Origin: Bradyrhizobium sp. SRL28
GTDB lineage: Bacteria; Pseudomonadota; Alphaproteobacteria; Rhizobiales; Xanthobacteraceae
Assembly (NCBI RefSeq): GCF_018596315.1
Contig: NZ_JAHEAG010000028.1
Span: forward strand, 1 to 64,000
Reading direction: 5' to 3'
DNA length: 64,000 nt
A program made the translations under genes and the position numbers. The notes beneath the pieces were generated by a model that saw only the letters and a program-made list of their open reading frames with translations, searched no databases and had not been told where the DNA came from. Shown piece by piece: positions 16,307 through 25,250 of the stretch (position 1 is the stretch's first letter; each line of letters begins with the position of its first letter).

Positions 16307-17125
16307 TTATTCGCCACCCCCGAGCAAAGATCCGTGGTGTTTGGCGCTGCGCAAGAGGGCAAGGAAGATCGCAAAGGAGGCAACGAACAGCACCGCGTTG
16401 ATGCCAAGCGACCAGACCATCAGGTCGGCCCTGAAGACGTGATCGATCAGGAGCGCGCGCATCCCCTCGAACACATAGGTCGGCGGCAGCGTCCAGGCGA
16501 TATATTGCAGCCAGCCGGGTAGCACCGCGACCGGATAATAGATGCAGGCGAGCGGCATCAGGCCGAACATCAAGGTCCAGACGATGCTCTCCGCGCCGAG
16601 GCCGTTGCGCAGCACCAGGCCGGATACGAAAATTCCGACCGACCAGCTCGTGAAGATCAGATTGCAGAAGAACGCGATCAGCGGCAGGCCGATCGCGAAG
16701 AAATTGAAATCGAAGAAGAACAGCGCCAGCAGCGTCATCGGGATCACGCCGATCGCAAGCCGGATCAGGCTCATGATCATCAGCGAGATCAGAAATTCGA
16801 TCGGCTTCAGCGGGCTCATCATCAGGTTGCCGAGGTTGCGCGCCCACATCTCCTCCAGGAACGAGATCGAGAAGCCGAGCTGGCCGCGGAACAGGATGTC
16901 CCACAGGATCACCGCACCGATCAGCGTGCCGCCGGCACGCGCAAAGAAACTGTCGTTCTGCGAAATGTAGTTCTGCAGAAAGCCCCAGGTGATGATCTGC
17001 AGCGCCGGCCAGTAGATCAGCTCCAGCAGCCGCGGCCAGGACGACATCAGCAGATACCAATAGCGCAGCACCATCGCCTGGATACGGTGCCAGGAAATGG
17101 CACGATGGACTGTGATCTCGCTCAC
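16307..17125 (-). CDS. ABC-2 type transporter permease
   Basis: Inner-membrane permease of 272 aa with about six predicted spans (for example LIYWPALQIITWGFL, GGTLIGAVILWDILFRG, RLAIGVIPMTLLALFFF, INAVLFVASFAIFLALL). Its start overlaps the stop of the ATPase gene by 4 nt, so the pair forms one operon and one exporter. The ABC-2 family exports lipids, polysaccharides, drugs or Nod factor (NodJ). The substrate is not evident here, and no biosynthetic genes are adjacent. Confidence 0.92.
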   Translation of the reverse strand: MSEITVHRAISWHRIQAMVLRYWYLLMSSWPRLLELIYWPALQIITWGFLQNYISQNDSFFARAGGTLIGAVILWDILFRGQLGFSISFLEEMWARNLGNLMMSPLKPIEFLISLMIMSLIRLAIGVIPMTLLALFFFDFNFFAIGLPLIAFFCNLIFTSWSVGIFVSGLVLRNGLGAESIVWTLMFGLMPLACIYYPVAVLPGWLQYIAWTLPPTYVFEGMRALLIDHVFRADLMVWSLGINAVLFVASFAIFLALLRSAKHHGSLLGGGE

Positions 17126-17919
17126 GACGACGTCCCTTCCGCCACCCGGCCGCGTGCGACGTCGAGGAATACGTCTTCCAGCGTGGTGCGGTTGTAGCGC
17201 GCCATGATCTGGTCGGGACTGTCGTCATCCTCGATACGGCCGCGCTTCATGATGATGACGCGGTCGCACAGCCGCTCCACTTCCAGCATGTTGTGCGACG
17301 CCAGCAGGATGGTGGCGTCATGGGTCCTGCAGTAGTCCAGCAAATGCCGCCGCACCCAGTCGGCGGTATCGGGATCGAGCGAGGCCGTCGGCTCGTCGAG
17401 CAGCAACAGCTCCGGCTGGTTGATCAGCGCCTTCGCCAGTGCGACGCGGGTCTTCTGTCCGGCCGAGAGCTTGCCATTGGCGCGATCGAGAAAATCCTTC
17501 AGGTCGAGATCGGATGCGAGCTGGTCGATGCGCTCGGCGAGATCCTTCACCGCATAGAGCCGGCCGAAGATGGTGAGGTTCTGCCGCACTGTGAGCCGCA
17601 TCGGCATGTCGACATAGGGGCTCTCGAAATTCATCCGGCCGAGCACCTCGGCGCTTTGCTCCGGCATCGCATGCCCGAGCACCTGAACGCGCCCCGAGGT
17701 CGGCAGCACCAGCCCCATGATCATCGCGATCGTCGTGGTCTTGCCGGCGCCATTGCCGCCGAGCAGGCCGGTGATGCTGCCGCGCTTGATCCGGAACGAC
17801 ACGTCATCCACCGCGCGGGTAGTCTTGTAGAGTTTTATGAGATGCGCGACGTCGATCGCGGCGGGACCTTGCGGCCCGGCCGCGGGCGACTGTGCTGGCG
17901 TGGCGTCGCTGTTGACCAT
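17122..17919 (-). CDS. ABC transporter ATP-binding protein
   Basis: ATPase subunit of 265 aa that powers the adjacent ABC-2 permease. The Walker A motif is GGNGAGKTTT, the signature is LSAGQKTR (Ala in place of the usual second Gly), Walker B is LLLLDEPTASLD and the H-loop is ASHNMLE. A Pro/Ala-rich N-terminal extension of about 20 residues precedes the domain. First gene of the two-gene operon. A weak AGG lies before the ATG. Confidence 0.95.
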   Translation of the reverse strand: MVNSDATPAQSPAAGPQGPAAIDVAHLIKLYKTTRAVDDVSFRIKRGSITGLLGGNGAGKTTTIAMIMGLVLPTSGRVQVLGHAMPEQSAEVLGRMNFESPYVDMPMRLTVRQNLTIFGRLYAVKDLAERIDQLASDLDLKDFLDRANGKLSAGQKTRVALAKALINQPELLLLDEPTASLDPDTADWVRRHLLDYCRTHDATILLASHNMLEVERLCDRVIIMKRGRIEDDDSPDQIMARYNRTTLEDVFLDVARGRVAEGTSS

Positions 17920-17965
17920 TTCGGCCTGTTCATTGGGCCATCAGGGCTGATAGCGCAAGGGAAGC

Positions 17966-18120
17966 CGTCATGCCCGGGGAAAAGCGCGAAGCGCGTCTTC
18001 GCGCTGGACGTCCCCGGGCATCCACGCCTTGTCGGTGTCGCGGCAAGAAAGACGGATGGCAGGGCATAGGCGAGCGGTAGCGACGCCGTCCTTCCGGACG
18101 GCCATGCCCGGCCATGACGG
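17966..18120. repeat. Composite palindromic repeat, family E copy 1
   Basis: CGTCATGCCCGGGGAAAAGC, then GCGAAGCGCGTCTTCGCGCT, then GTCCCCGGGCAT form nested inverted repeats. A further CCATGCCCGGCCATGACGG arm closes the unit at 18120. It fills the divergent gap between the ABC ATPase gene and regS. A shorter copy is at 46467-46526. Confidence 0.8.
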
Positions 18121-18182
18121 AGAAAGCAGCGTTCAGACCACGCGAATTTGTGATCGCACGCCCGCGCGGCTAAACTCCCGAA

Positions 18183-19508
18183 ATGTCCGACGTCGCCGCC
18201 TCTGATTTCCGCCTTCCGCACCGCTATGTCCGTCTCGATACGATCCTCCGGCTGCGCTGGCTGGCTGCGCTCGGCCAGCTCACCGCGATCTTCATCGTGG
18301 CGCATGGGCTGGAATTCGCCTTTCCCGTCATTGCCTGCGTCGCCGTTGTCGGCGTCTCGGCGCTGCTTAATCTCGCGCTGCAGGTTGCCTTCAACCCGAT
18401 GCAGCGGCTGGAACCTGGCTATGCGACGGCGCTGCTCGCGCTCAACATCGTCGAATTGGCCGCGTTACTGTTCCTGACCGGGGGCTTGCAGAATCCGTTT
18501 TCGTTTCTGTTCCTCGCCCCGGTCCTGATCTCGGCGACGGTGCTGCCGATCGGCATGACGGCCGGGCTCGGCCTGCTCGCGGTCGCCTGCGCTTCGGCGC
18601 TGGTGTTCTTCCATCTGCCGCTGCCGTGGGACAGCGAAGATCCGCTGGTGCTGCCGCCGATCTACCTGTTCGGGGTCTGGCTCTCGATCGTGCTCGCGAT
18701 CGGCGTCACCAGCCTCTATGCGTTCCAGGCGACCGAGGAAGCGCGGAAGCTTTCCGATGCGCTGGCCGCGACCGAGCTGGTGCTGACGCGCGAGCAGCAT
18801 TTGACCCAGATCGATGGCCTCGCCGCCGCTGCCGCGCATGAACTGGGCACGCCGCTCTCGACGATCTTCCTGATTTCGCGGGAGATGGAAAAGACGGTCG
18901 ACGGCAACGACCCATTGGCGTCCGATTTGAAAACCCTGCGCGAGCAGGCGCAGCGCTGCCGCGACATCCTGGCCAAGATCACCCAGCTTTCCTCCTCCGG
19001 CGCGCCATTCGACCTCATGCCGCTGTCGACGCTGATTGAGGAAGCAGTGGCGCCGCATCGAGATTTCGACGTCGCGATCAAGGTGCGGCTAGCTGTCGCA
19101 GCCACCCGGGAGCCGGTCGTCGCGCGGAACCCGGCCATCCTGTACGGCGTCGGCAACATCCTGGAAAATGCCGTCGATTTCGCACGGACGACGGTGGAGG
19201 TGAACGCCTGGTGGAACGCCGATACGGTCGTAATCGTCATTTCGGATGACGGCCCCGGCATCGCGCCCGATATGCTGAACCGGATCGGGGAACCCTATTT
19301 ATCAAGGCGCCGCAGCGCCGATGAGGCCCACCGCGAACGCGCCGGCCTCGGTCTTGGCGTGTTTATCGCCCGCACGCTGCTGGAACGCACCGGCGCCAAG
19401 GTTTCCTTCTCCAACCGGACCTTTCCCGACCACGGTGCCGTGGTGCAGATCGCCTGGCCCCGCGCCCGCTTCGAAGCCGAGGAAAGTCCTGCCGGGCCAG
19501 CGGATTAG
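18183..19508 (+). CDS. regS: Redox-sensing histidine kinase of the RegB/ActS/RegS family
   Basis: Membrane kinase of 441 aa. Six predicted spans fill residues 25-185; LTGGLQNPFSFLFLAP contains the GGxxNPF motif associated with quinone sensing in RegB. The phosphoacceptor is H219 in the family-specific box AAHELGTPLSTIF. C259 in AQRCRDILAK matches the position of the redox-active Cys of RegB. HATPase boxes are NILENAVDFA, DDGPGIA and GLGLGVFIA. Family knowledge: controls respiration, nitrogen fixation and carbon fixation genes according to redox state. The cognate regulator follows after about 104 nt. Confidence 0.95.
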   Translation: MSDVAASDFRLPHRYVRLDTILRLRWLAALGQLTAIFIVAHGLEFAFPVIACVAVVGVSALLNLALQVAFNPMQRLEPGYATALLALNIVELAALLFLTGGLQNPFSFLFLAPVLISATVLPIGMTAGLGLLAVACASALVFFHLPLPWDSEDPLVLPPIYLFGVWLSIVLAIGVTSLYAFQATEEARKLSDALAATELVLTREQHLTQIDGLAAAAAHELGTPLSTIFLISREMEKTVDGNDPLASDLKTLREQAQRCRDILAKITQLSSSGAPFDLMPLSTLIEEAVAPHRDFDVAIKVRLAVAATREPVVARNPAILYGVGNILENAVDFARTTVEVNAWWNADTVVIVISDDGPGIAPDMLNRIGEPYLSRRRSADEAHRERAGLGLGVFIARTLLERTGAKVSFSNRTFPDHGAVVQIAWPRARFEAEESPAGPAD

Positions 19509-19612
19509 GAGAAAACGAACCGATCAACTTTGTGGGGCCTTGGCAGTGCAAAACTGCCGCGCCATATGCTCTATATATTGCTCTACACCCGCAACCCCGG
19601 GGGAACCCGACC

Positions 19613-20167
19613 TTGAACGCCATCGCCGAACTGAACGATCTCTCCGACCGCTCGCTGCTGATCGTCGAAGACGACAAGCCGTTTCTTGAGCGCTTGTCGC
19701 GCGCGATGGAAACCCGCGGCTTCGCGGTAACATCCTGCGACACCGTGTCCGACGGGCTGGCCCAGATCAACAAGTCCGCGCCGGCCTTCGCGGTGGTGGA
19801 CCTGCGGCTCGGCGACGGCAACGGCCTCGACGTGGTGTCGGCGCTGAAGCGCAAGCGCCCCGACGCGCGCACCATCGTGCTGACCGGCTACGGCAACATC
19901 GCGACCGCCGTCACGGCGGTGAAGATGGGCGCGGTGGATTATCTCTCGAAACCTGCCGACGCCGACGACGTCGTCGCGGCGCTGCTCGCCAGCGGCACCG
20001 AGAAATCCGAGCTGCCGTCAAATCCGATGTCGGCGGATCGCGTGCGCTGGGAACACATCCAGCGCATCTACGAGATGTGCAACCGCAACGTCTCCGAAAC
20101 CGCCCGCCGGCTGAACATGCACCGCCGCACCCTGCAGCGGATTCTGGCCAAGCGCGCGCCGCGGTAG
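19613..20167 (+). CDS. regR: Redox response regulator of the RegA/ActR/RegR family
   Basis: Transcription factor of 184 aa. The start is TTG at 19613, with GGGGGAA about 7 nt upstream; the frame is open from 19532 but lacks family residues there. The receiver has IVEDDKPF, phosphoacceptor D63 in VVDLRLGDGNG, LTGYGN and LSKPA. A short linker leads to a Fis-type helix-turn-helix, NVSETARRLNMHRRTLQRIL, nearly invariant in RegA/PrrA proteins. The gap from regS holds a small hairpin (GGCAGT at 19542, ACTGCC at 19553) and an AT-rich CTATATATTG stretch, so regR may also have its own promoter. Confidence 0.95.
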   Translation: MNAIAELNDLSDRSLLIVEDDKPFLERLSRAMETRGFAVTSCDTVSDGLAQINKSAPAFAVVDLRLGDGNGLDVVSALKRKRPDARTIVLTGYGNIATAVTAVKMGAVDYLSKPADADDVVAALLASGTEKSELPSNPMSADRVRWEHIQRIYEMCNRNVSETARRLNMHRRTLQRILAKRAPR

Positions 20168-20176
20168 CATCCCGTC

Positions 20177-20261
20177 GTAGCCCGGATGGAGCGGAGCGCA
20201 ATCCGGGAATCTCTCAAGCGGATCGGCCGACCCGGATTTCGCTTCGCTGCATCCGGGCTAC
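20177..20261. repeat. Intergenic palindromic repeat, family B copy 3
   Basis: GTAGCCCGGATGGAGCGGAG ... ATTTCGCTTCGCTGCATCCGGGCTAC lies between the convergent regR and mmcB genes, where it could act as a bidirectional terminator or RNA-stabilising hairpin (inference). Confidence 0.85.
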
Positions 20262-20276
20262 GAATCGAACTCTTTT

Positions 20277-20765
20277 CTAAAACTCCGCGTGGCCCTGCGG
20301 GTCGACCAGGCGGTTGATCCGCTGCGCCGCAGCCATCGCAAAACGCACCGTCATCGATTTGCGCGTGGCCGCCGGCAGGCGATGTTCGGGGGCCTCGCAA
20401 TGCAGGTGCGCGCCATAGGCATCGGCGATGATCAGGCCGGTATCTTGCGGAAAAATCTCGCAAGGCAAATCCTGCGTGAAGGCGAAGAACAGCCGGTCGC
20501 AATGCATCCGGTAATCCTGCCACTTCTGGTCGGCGCGCAGGTCTTCCACCGATGATTTGATCTCGACGATCCAGATTTCGCCCTTTTCGTTCAGCGCCAC
20601 CAGATCGGCACGCCGCCCGGACGGCAGCGGCAGCTCGCTGATGCATGAAAAACCCAGCGATCGTAACAGCCGCGCGGTGCCGCGCGCGATTGCGAGCGCC
20701 TTCTCCGACTGGCGACGGTCCGGCGCAGGCACGAGGCCGATCTGACGGGCGGGTGATGATTCCAT
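20277..20765 (-). CDS. mmcB: MmcB-family DNA repair protein
   Basis: Protein of 162 aa with a PD-(D/E)xK nuclease-like core: ELPLPSGRRADLVAL (Asp), then WIVEIKSSVEDLRADQKW (ExK), as in MmcB of Caulobacter, which takes part in mitomycin C damage repair. The remaining LFFAFTQDLPCEIFPQDTGLIIAD region also fits the family. I looked for an alphaproteobacterial SOS box (GTTC-N7-GTTC) within about 60 bp upstream and saw only a compact GTTCGAAC at 20769-20776. It is monocistronic. Confidence 0.9.
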   Translation of the reverse strand: MESSPARQIGLVPAPDRRQSEKALAIARGTARLLRSLGFSCISELPLPSGRRADLVALNEKGEIWIVEIKSSVEDLRADQKWQDYRMHCDRLFFAFTQDLPCEIFPQDTGLIIADAYGAHLHCEAPEHRLPAATRKSMTVRFAMAAAQRINRLVDPQGHAEF

Positions 20766-20922
20766 GGCGTTCGAACCATAACCGATTTCGGACCGTCCAA
20801 CAGGCGGACCAGCGCAACGTCAGCCGCAATTTCGGCCCCAACCCGCCTTGTTTTCGGCCATAGCCCACCGCGCAGCCGGTGAAACATGGGTTCCGAGGGG
20901 ACGAAACATCTGGAGGAGATCC

Positions 20923-22044
20923 ATGAAGTCACGCAACACGATTCGCTCGCTCGCATTCGCTCTCGCCGCTCTTCCCCTGTCCGCCGGACTGTCGCAGGCA
21001 AACGCAAAACCCGCCGTCGAAGTGGCGTTCGTGCTCGACACCACGGGCTCGATGGGCGGCCTGCTCGAAGGCGCCAAGCGCAAGATCTGGTCGATCGCGA
21101 CCGCAATCGTCGACTCCAATCCCGACGCCGACATCCGCATGGGCCTCGTCGCCTATCGCGACATCGGCGACGACTACGTCACCAAGAAGGTCGAACTCAC
21201 CACCGACATCCAGGATCTCTACGCCCACCTCTTGGAACTGAAGGCCCGCGGCGGCGGCGACTGGCCGGAGAGCGTCAACGAGGCGCTCGATGTGGCCGTC
21301 AATAAGCTGCAATGGACCAGCGGCGGCGAGACGAGAAGGATCGTGTTCCTGGTCGGCGACGCGCCGCCGCATATGGACTACGCGCAGGACACCAAATATC
21401 CGGTCACGCTGTCGGTCGCGAAGCAGAAGGACATCATCGTCAACGCGGTGCTGGCCGGCGATGCCCGCGATACCGAGCGGGTGTGGCGCGACATCGCCCA
21501 GAACGGCAACGGCCGCTTCATCCCGATCCCGCAGGACGGCGGCCAGGTCGTCCTCATCGAGACGCCGTTCGACGAGGAGATCATCATCCTGCAGCGGGAG
21601 ATCAACGGCACCGTGATCCCCTACGGGCCGAAACACTTGCAGAAGCGCACCGAGGGCAAGACCAAGCAATTGTCCGAGGTCGCCGCCGCCGCGCCCGCGC
21701 AGGCCTCGGAGATGGCGAGCTATCTCAACAAGCGCTCCAAGGCGACATCTGAAGCCGTGACCGGTGATGGCGATCTCGTCTCCGATGTGACCGCTGGCCG
21801 CAAGAGCTTCTCCGGCATCAAGGAGGAAGAGCTGCCCGACAATCTGCGCGCGATGAAGCCCGAACAGCGCGTGGACGAGGTCAACAAGCAGATGGGCCAG
21901 CGCAAGGCGCTCAACGAAAAACTCGCAGCCCTGGTGGCGAAACGCGACAAATATGTCGCCGACCAGCGCGCCAAGGCGCCGCCGAAAGCGTCGTCGTTCG
22001 ACCGTGTGGTCGAGGATACGCTGAAGGCGCAGATCAAGCGGTGA
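20923..22044 (+). CDS. Secreted von Willebrand factor A domain protein
   Basis: Exported protein of 373 aa. GGAGGAGATCC directly precedes the ATG of MKSRNTIRS; the open frame from 20848 lacks a ribosome site. A Sec signal peptide ends near SQANA. The VWA domain (about 32-235) has the metal-ion site DTTGSMGG, and LVGDAPPHMDY later in the fold. The C-terminal 130 residues are charged and helical (KQLSEVAAAAPAQASEM..., EELPDNLRAMKPEQRVDEV). VWA domains mediate protein binding through a metal ion. The partner is unknown and no neighbours suggest one. Confidence 0.9.
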   Translation: MKSRNTIRSLAFALAALPLSAGLSQANAKPAVEVAFVLDTTGSMGGLLEGAKRKIWSIATAIVDSNPDADIRMGLVAYRDIGDDYVTKKVELTTDIQDLYAHLLELKARGGGDWPESVNEALDVAVNKLQWTSGGETRRIVFLVGDAPPHMDYAQDTKYPVTLSVAKQKDIIVNAVLAGDARDTERVWRDIAQNGNGRFIPIPQDGGQVVLIETPFDEEIIILQREINGTVIPYGPKHLQKRTEGKTKQLSEVAAAAPAQASEMASYLNKRSKATSEAVTGDGDLVSDVTAGRKSFSGIKEEELPDNLRAMKPEQRVDEVNKQMGQRKALNEKLAALVAKRDKYVADQRAKAPPKASSFDRVVEDTLKAQIKR

Positions 22045-22073
22045 GTTGTTGACGTAGCGAGCTCCCTCAACGA

Positions 22074-22213
22074 GTCGTCCCCGCGAACGCGGGGACCCAT
22101 AACCACGAATAAGAGTTGTTGCGACAGCTGTGGCTCCAGCCCGCCTCAACATCGGGCATTTGTGGTTATGGGTCCCGGCTCAGCGCTCGCTTTGCTCGCT
22201 TGGCCGGGACGAC
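22074..22213. repeat. Palindromic repeat, family C
   Basis: GTCGTCCCCGCGAACGCGGG, then ACCCATAACCACGAAT ... ATTTGTGGTTATGGGTCC, closing with GGCCGGGACGAC. The arms are inverted over about 140 bp. It is the only copy in this window and lies between two convergent genes. Confidence 0.8.
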
Positions 22214-22218
22214 AGAGA

Positions 22219-23034
22219 TCAGGGGTGCTTGCCGATGGCGAGCTGATAGATCGTCACAATCACCTCGAACAGGATCAGCAGCACGATAATCACTTCGAGC
22301 CGCAGCGAGCGCCGCGTGTCGATGATATCGGTCAACACCTGCGCGCTCTCGGCGATCACGGCGAGTTTGCGGTTCAGCGATTCCGCGCGCTCCTTGAGTT
22401 CGTACTCGTCCTCCAGCCGGGCATACAGCCGCTCCAGATGCGGCTTGTCCCAGAGCACGTCGGGTTTCTCTTCCACTTCGACCGGCCCCGACACCCGGTG
22501 CCGGACCAACAGCGCGTTGCCGATATTTTTCAGGATCGAGCGACGGCTGCCGCGCATACGCCCGCTCTGCGCCAGTTCCCGCGCGAACGGTTCGGTCGTG
22601 TCAAAGACGCTGGCAACCTCGCGTTCATGCCGCGCCAGAACGACGCTTTTCGCCAGCGCCTCGCCGATCAGGATCAGTCGCTCCGACGAAAGGCTTTGCA
22701 TGCAGATCGGACCGCCGGGGGGAATCTGGTCCTCCCTTTCGGGGGCCAGCTCGATGATTGCGATTTCCTCGTCGCGCCGCGCAAACTTCCCCGTCATGCG
22801 GTGGTCCAGGCCGCGAAGGAATTCCTCCTCTTCCAGCGCATTCAGTCCGATCAGGACCACCACGCCATAACGGAAGAGTATAGCGACGCCGTTTTCATTG
22901 ACGCGAAACGCCAGCGGCGTCGTTCCCAGCACGTCACCGCGCTCGAGGCCCGACGTATTGAGGCGATCGCTGACAAAAAACGCCCGCGCCGTCGTTCGGG
23001 TCCCGCCGAGCGGCGATTTGGAGGCCTGGTTCAT
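22219..23034 (-). CDS. RMD1/YagE family (DUF155) protein
   Basis: Protein of 271 aa from the MNQASKSPLGG start (the frame is open to 23112, but those residues are atypical). The DUF155 core covers FRVNENGVAILFRYGVVV, the acidic EEEEFLRGL, SERLILIGEALAKSVVLARHE and HLERLYARLEDEYELKERAESLNRKL (cited in part). It ends with one hydrophobic membrane span (EVIIVLLILFEVIVTIYQLAI) and a short tail, so it is C-terminally anchored. Yeast relatives act in meiosis and mitochondrial translation; the bacterial role is not established. Confidence 0.85.
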   Translation of the reverse strand: MNQASKSPLGGTRTTARAFFVSDRLNTSGLERGDVLGTTPLAFRVNENGVAILFRYGVVVLIGLNALEEEEFLRGLDHRMTGKFARRDEEIAIIELAPEREDQIPPGGPICMQSLSSERLILIGEALAKSVVLARHEREVASVFDTTEPFARELAQSGRMRGSRRSILKNIGNALLVRHRVSGPVEVEEKPDVLWDKPHLERLYARLEDEYELKERAESLNRKLAVIAESAQVLTDIIDTRRSLRLEVIIVLLILFEVIVTIYQLAIGKHP

Positions 23035-23181
23035 GAACTGCACGTCCCGGCCGAAACCGCGACCTGACCGATGCGATTTCCGGCATTCGCCACTAAATAT
23101 CCTGACGTGCAAACCCTATCACGGACTGGAACGGACCACATATCGGTTCCCGCCCGTGTTGACCCCTTTTCAAGGTAGAAT

Positions 23182-23868
23182 ATGGTGCCTGCCATGGATG
23201 ACAAAACCGAGACACAGGCGAAGGCCGGCGCGATGATCGTGCCGGTGACGCTGTTCGAGCAGAACTGCACCATCATCTGGCACGAGCCTTCCAAGAAGGC
23301 CGTGGTGATCGATCCCGGCGGGGACGTTCCCAAGATTCTGGAGGCAATCAAGCAGACCGGAGTCACGGTCGAGAAGATCTGGCTCACGCACGGCCATATC
23401 GACCATGTAGGCGGCGCCGCCGATTTGCGCGACGCGCTGCAGGTGAAGATCGAAGGCCCGCATATCGCCGACAAATACCTGCTCGACAATGTCGTCTCGA
23501 GTGGCGAGCGCTTCGGCATGACCGGCGTGCGCAATTTCGGGCCCGACCGCTGGCTCGACGAAGGCGATCAGGTCTCGATCGGTGATCTCACCTTCGACAT
23601 CCTGCACTGCCCCGGCCATTCACCTGGCAGCGTGGTATTCTTCAACAAGGAATTGCGCTTCGCCCACGTCGGTGACGTCCTGTTCAACGGCTCGGTCGGG
23701 CGCACGGATTTGCCCGGCGGCAGTCACGCCACGCTGATCAACTCGATCAAGGAAAAGCTGTTGCCGCTCGGCGACGATGTCGGCTTCATCTGCGGCCATG
23801 GCGCAGGCTCCAGCATCGGCCAGGAACGCCTGACCAATCCGTTCATCACCGGCGAGATCGGAATTTAG
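23182..23868 (+). CDS. Metallo-beta-lactamase-fold hydrolase (glyoxalase II-like, YcbL type)
   Basis: Soluble hydrolase of 228 aa. The zinc-binding HxHxDH motif is THGHIDHVGG. Further ligands lie in LHCPGHSPGSV, HVGDVLF and CGHGAGSS, so the binuclear metal site is complete. The short length, without the extended C-terminal domain of classical glyoxalase II, fits YcbL-type enzymes that hydrolyse S-lactoylglutathione or related thioesters. AAGGT lies about 6 nt before ATG 23182; ATG codons at 23194 and 23233 are alternatives. It is convergent with the esterase gene at 23895. Confidence 0.9.
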   Translation: MVPAMDDKTETQAKAGAMIVPVTLFEQNCTIIWHEPSKKAVVIDPGGDVPKILEAIKQTGVTVEKIWLTHGHIDHVGGAADLRDALQVKIEGPHIADKYLLDNVVSSGERFGMTGVRNFGPDRWLDEGDQVSIGDLTFDILHCPGHSPGSVVFFNKELRFAHVGDVLFNGSVGRTDLPGGSHATLINSIKEKLLPLGDDVGFICGHGAGSSIGQERLTNPFITGEIGI

Positions 23869-23894
23869 TTCCGCAGGTCTGAAGGCCGGCGCGG

Positions 23895-25112
23895 TTATTT
23901 CATCAGTCCCGCAGCCGTCAGGGCGCGGGTGATGACCGCGCCGACATCGATGCCGCGGCGCTTCGGTTCACGCGGCACCGGCTTGGTTTGGCGAACCGGC
24001 TTGTTGGCCCGAGACCAGAGCGTAGCGGCGACATCGGACGACTGCAGGGAAGCCGTGGCGGCAGAAGGAGCGATTGGCGCCGCGCGCTTCGCGCTATTGG
24101 CTGCGGCTTCATTCGGCTGGCTGACGCGCTCGGTCAGGCCGAAGAAGTTCGCGATGTGATAGGACGAGGAAATTCCCGCCTCGATCAGGAATGCGCCTTC
24201 CGCGCCATAGGGCTCGTCATTGCCGGCTAAGCCCAGCGGCGTGCCATGGGCCATGTCTGATATGGTGTAGGACTCGACGACGGTCTCGCCGTCGGCGCTC
24301 CACCAGACCTCGCGCGGATGGCCGTCGACATCTCCCGTCGACATCGGCGCTGACGGCAGGCCGTGAACGTCGAGCCATTGCTTTACGATTTCGTCGGCGT
24401 TGCCGGGGTTCACCGTGCGGTCGGCGCTGCCGTGCCACACCGACACTTTCGGCCACGGGCCCTTGTGCTTGGAGGCCTTGCGGACGAGATCGCCCAACTT
24501 GCCGGCGGGGCGCGACGTCGACTGCATCATGCCGCCGAGCGCTTCCCGGACATTGCTGGCGATGCCATAGGGGAGACCGGCGATGACGGCGCCGCCCGCG
24601 AACACTTCCGGGTAGGTCGAAAGCATCACCGACGTCATCGCGCCGCCGGCGGAAAGGCCGGTCACATAGATGCGGTGGGAATCGATTTTGTGATCGGTGA
24701 CCATCCGCGCGACCATCTGCCGGATCGAAGCGGCTTCGCCGCGGCCGCGCGCGATGTCGCCCGGATTGAACCAGTTGAAACAGGTGTTGGCGTTGTTGGA
24801 GCCCTGCTGCTCGGGCATCAGCAATACAAAGCCGTAGCGCTTGGCGAGCGTCGACCAGCCGGTGCCGAAGTCGTAAGCGGCCGCGGTCTGGCCGCAGCCG
24901 TGCAGGACGACGACGAGCGCGGGCGCGCGCGGCAATTGCTCCGGCACATAGGCGAACATCTTGAGCGCGCCGGGATTGGTGCCAAATTCTGAGATTTCAA
25001 CGAGCGGGCTCTGCCCCGCCGGCGAAGCGGTTCGGCCATAGATTCCCAAGCCATTGAACCCGTTCAGCTTCGGGAAATGGCGGAAGAATTCGACGTTCTT
25101 CGCGAGCGACAA
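23895..25112 (-). CDS. PHB depolymerase-type secreted esterase
   Basis: Alpha/beta hydrolase of 405 aa of the PHB depolymerase/LpqC esterase family. The start is a TTG at 25112, with AGGAG 5 nt upstream; the frame is open further to 25226 without family residues. The oxyanion region is LVVVLHGCGQT, the nucleophile Ser is in TGLSAGGAMTS, and SVWHGSADRTVNP and ISDMAHGTPLG give the Asp and His regions. A Pro/Ala/Lys-rich C-terminal extension (about 330-405) is atypical and may be a linker. No obvious signal peptide follows the TTG start, so secretion is uncertain. It could hydrolyse polyhydroxybutyrate oligomers, feruloyl or acetyl esters. Confidence 0.87.
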   Translation of the reverse strand: MSLAKNVEFFRHFPKLNGFNGLGIYGRTASPAGQSPLVEISEFGTNPGALKMFAYVPEQLPRAPALVVVLHGCGQTAAAYDFGTGWSTLAKRYGFVLLMPEQQGSNNANTCFNWFNPGDIARGRGEAASIRQMVARMVTDHKIDSHRIYVTGLSAGGAMTSVMLSTYPEVFAGGAVIAGLPYGIASNVREALGGMMQSTSRPAGKLGDLVRKASKHKGPWPKVSVWHGSADRTVNPGNADEIVKQWLDVHGLPSAPMSTGDVDGHPREVWWSADGETVVESYTISDMAHGTPLGLAGNDEPYGAEGAFLIEAGISSSYHIANFFGLTERVSQPNEAAANSAKRAAPIAPSAATASLQSSDVAATLWSRANKPVRQTKPVPREPKRRGIDVGAVITRALTAAGLMK

Positions 25113-25250
25113 GGTGGCTCCTGGGGCGATTGTGTTTGGGCGATTGTTCTTAACAACGGTACTTGGAACAGATAGTTGCTGCACTGCGAAATAAAAAGGC
25201 CGTGCACTGTCATTCCCCACAATCAAATTTTGGCAGATGACGTTAATTTG

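Noticed and set aside
20766..20830. SOS box upstream of mmcB
   Set aside because: Only GTTCGAAC at 20769-20776 is present; the GTTC-N7-GTTC spacing expected for alphaproteobacterial LexA is absent.
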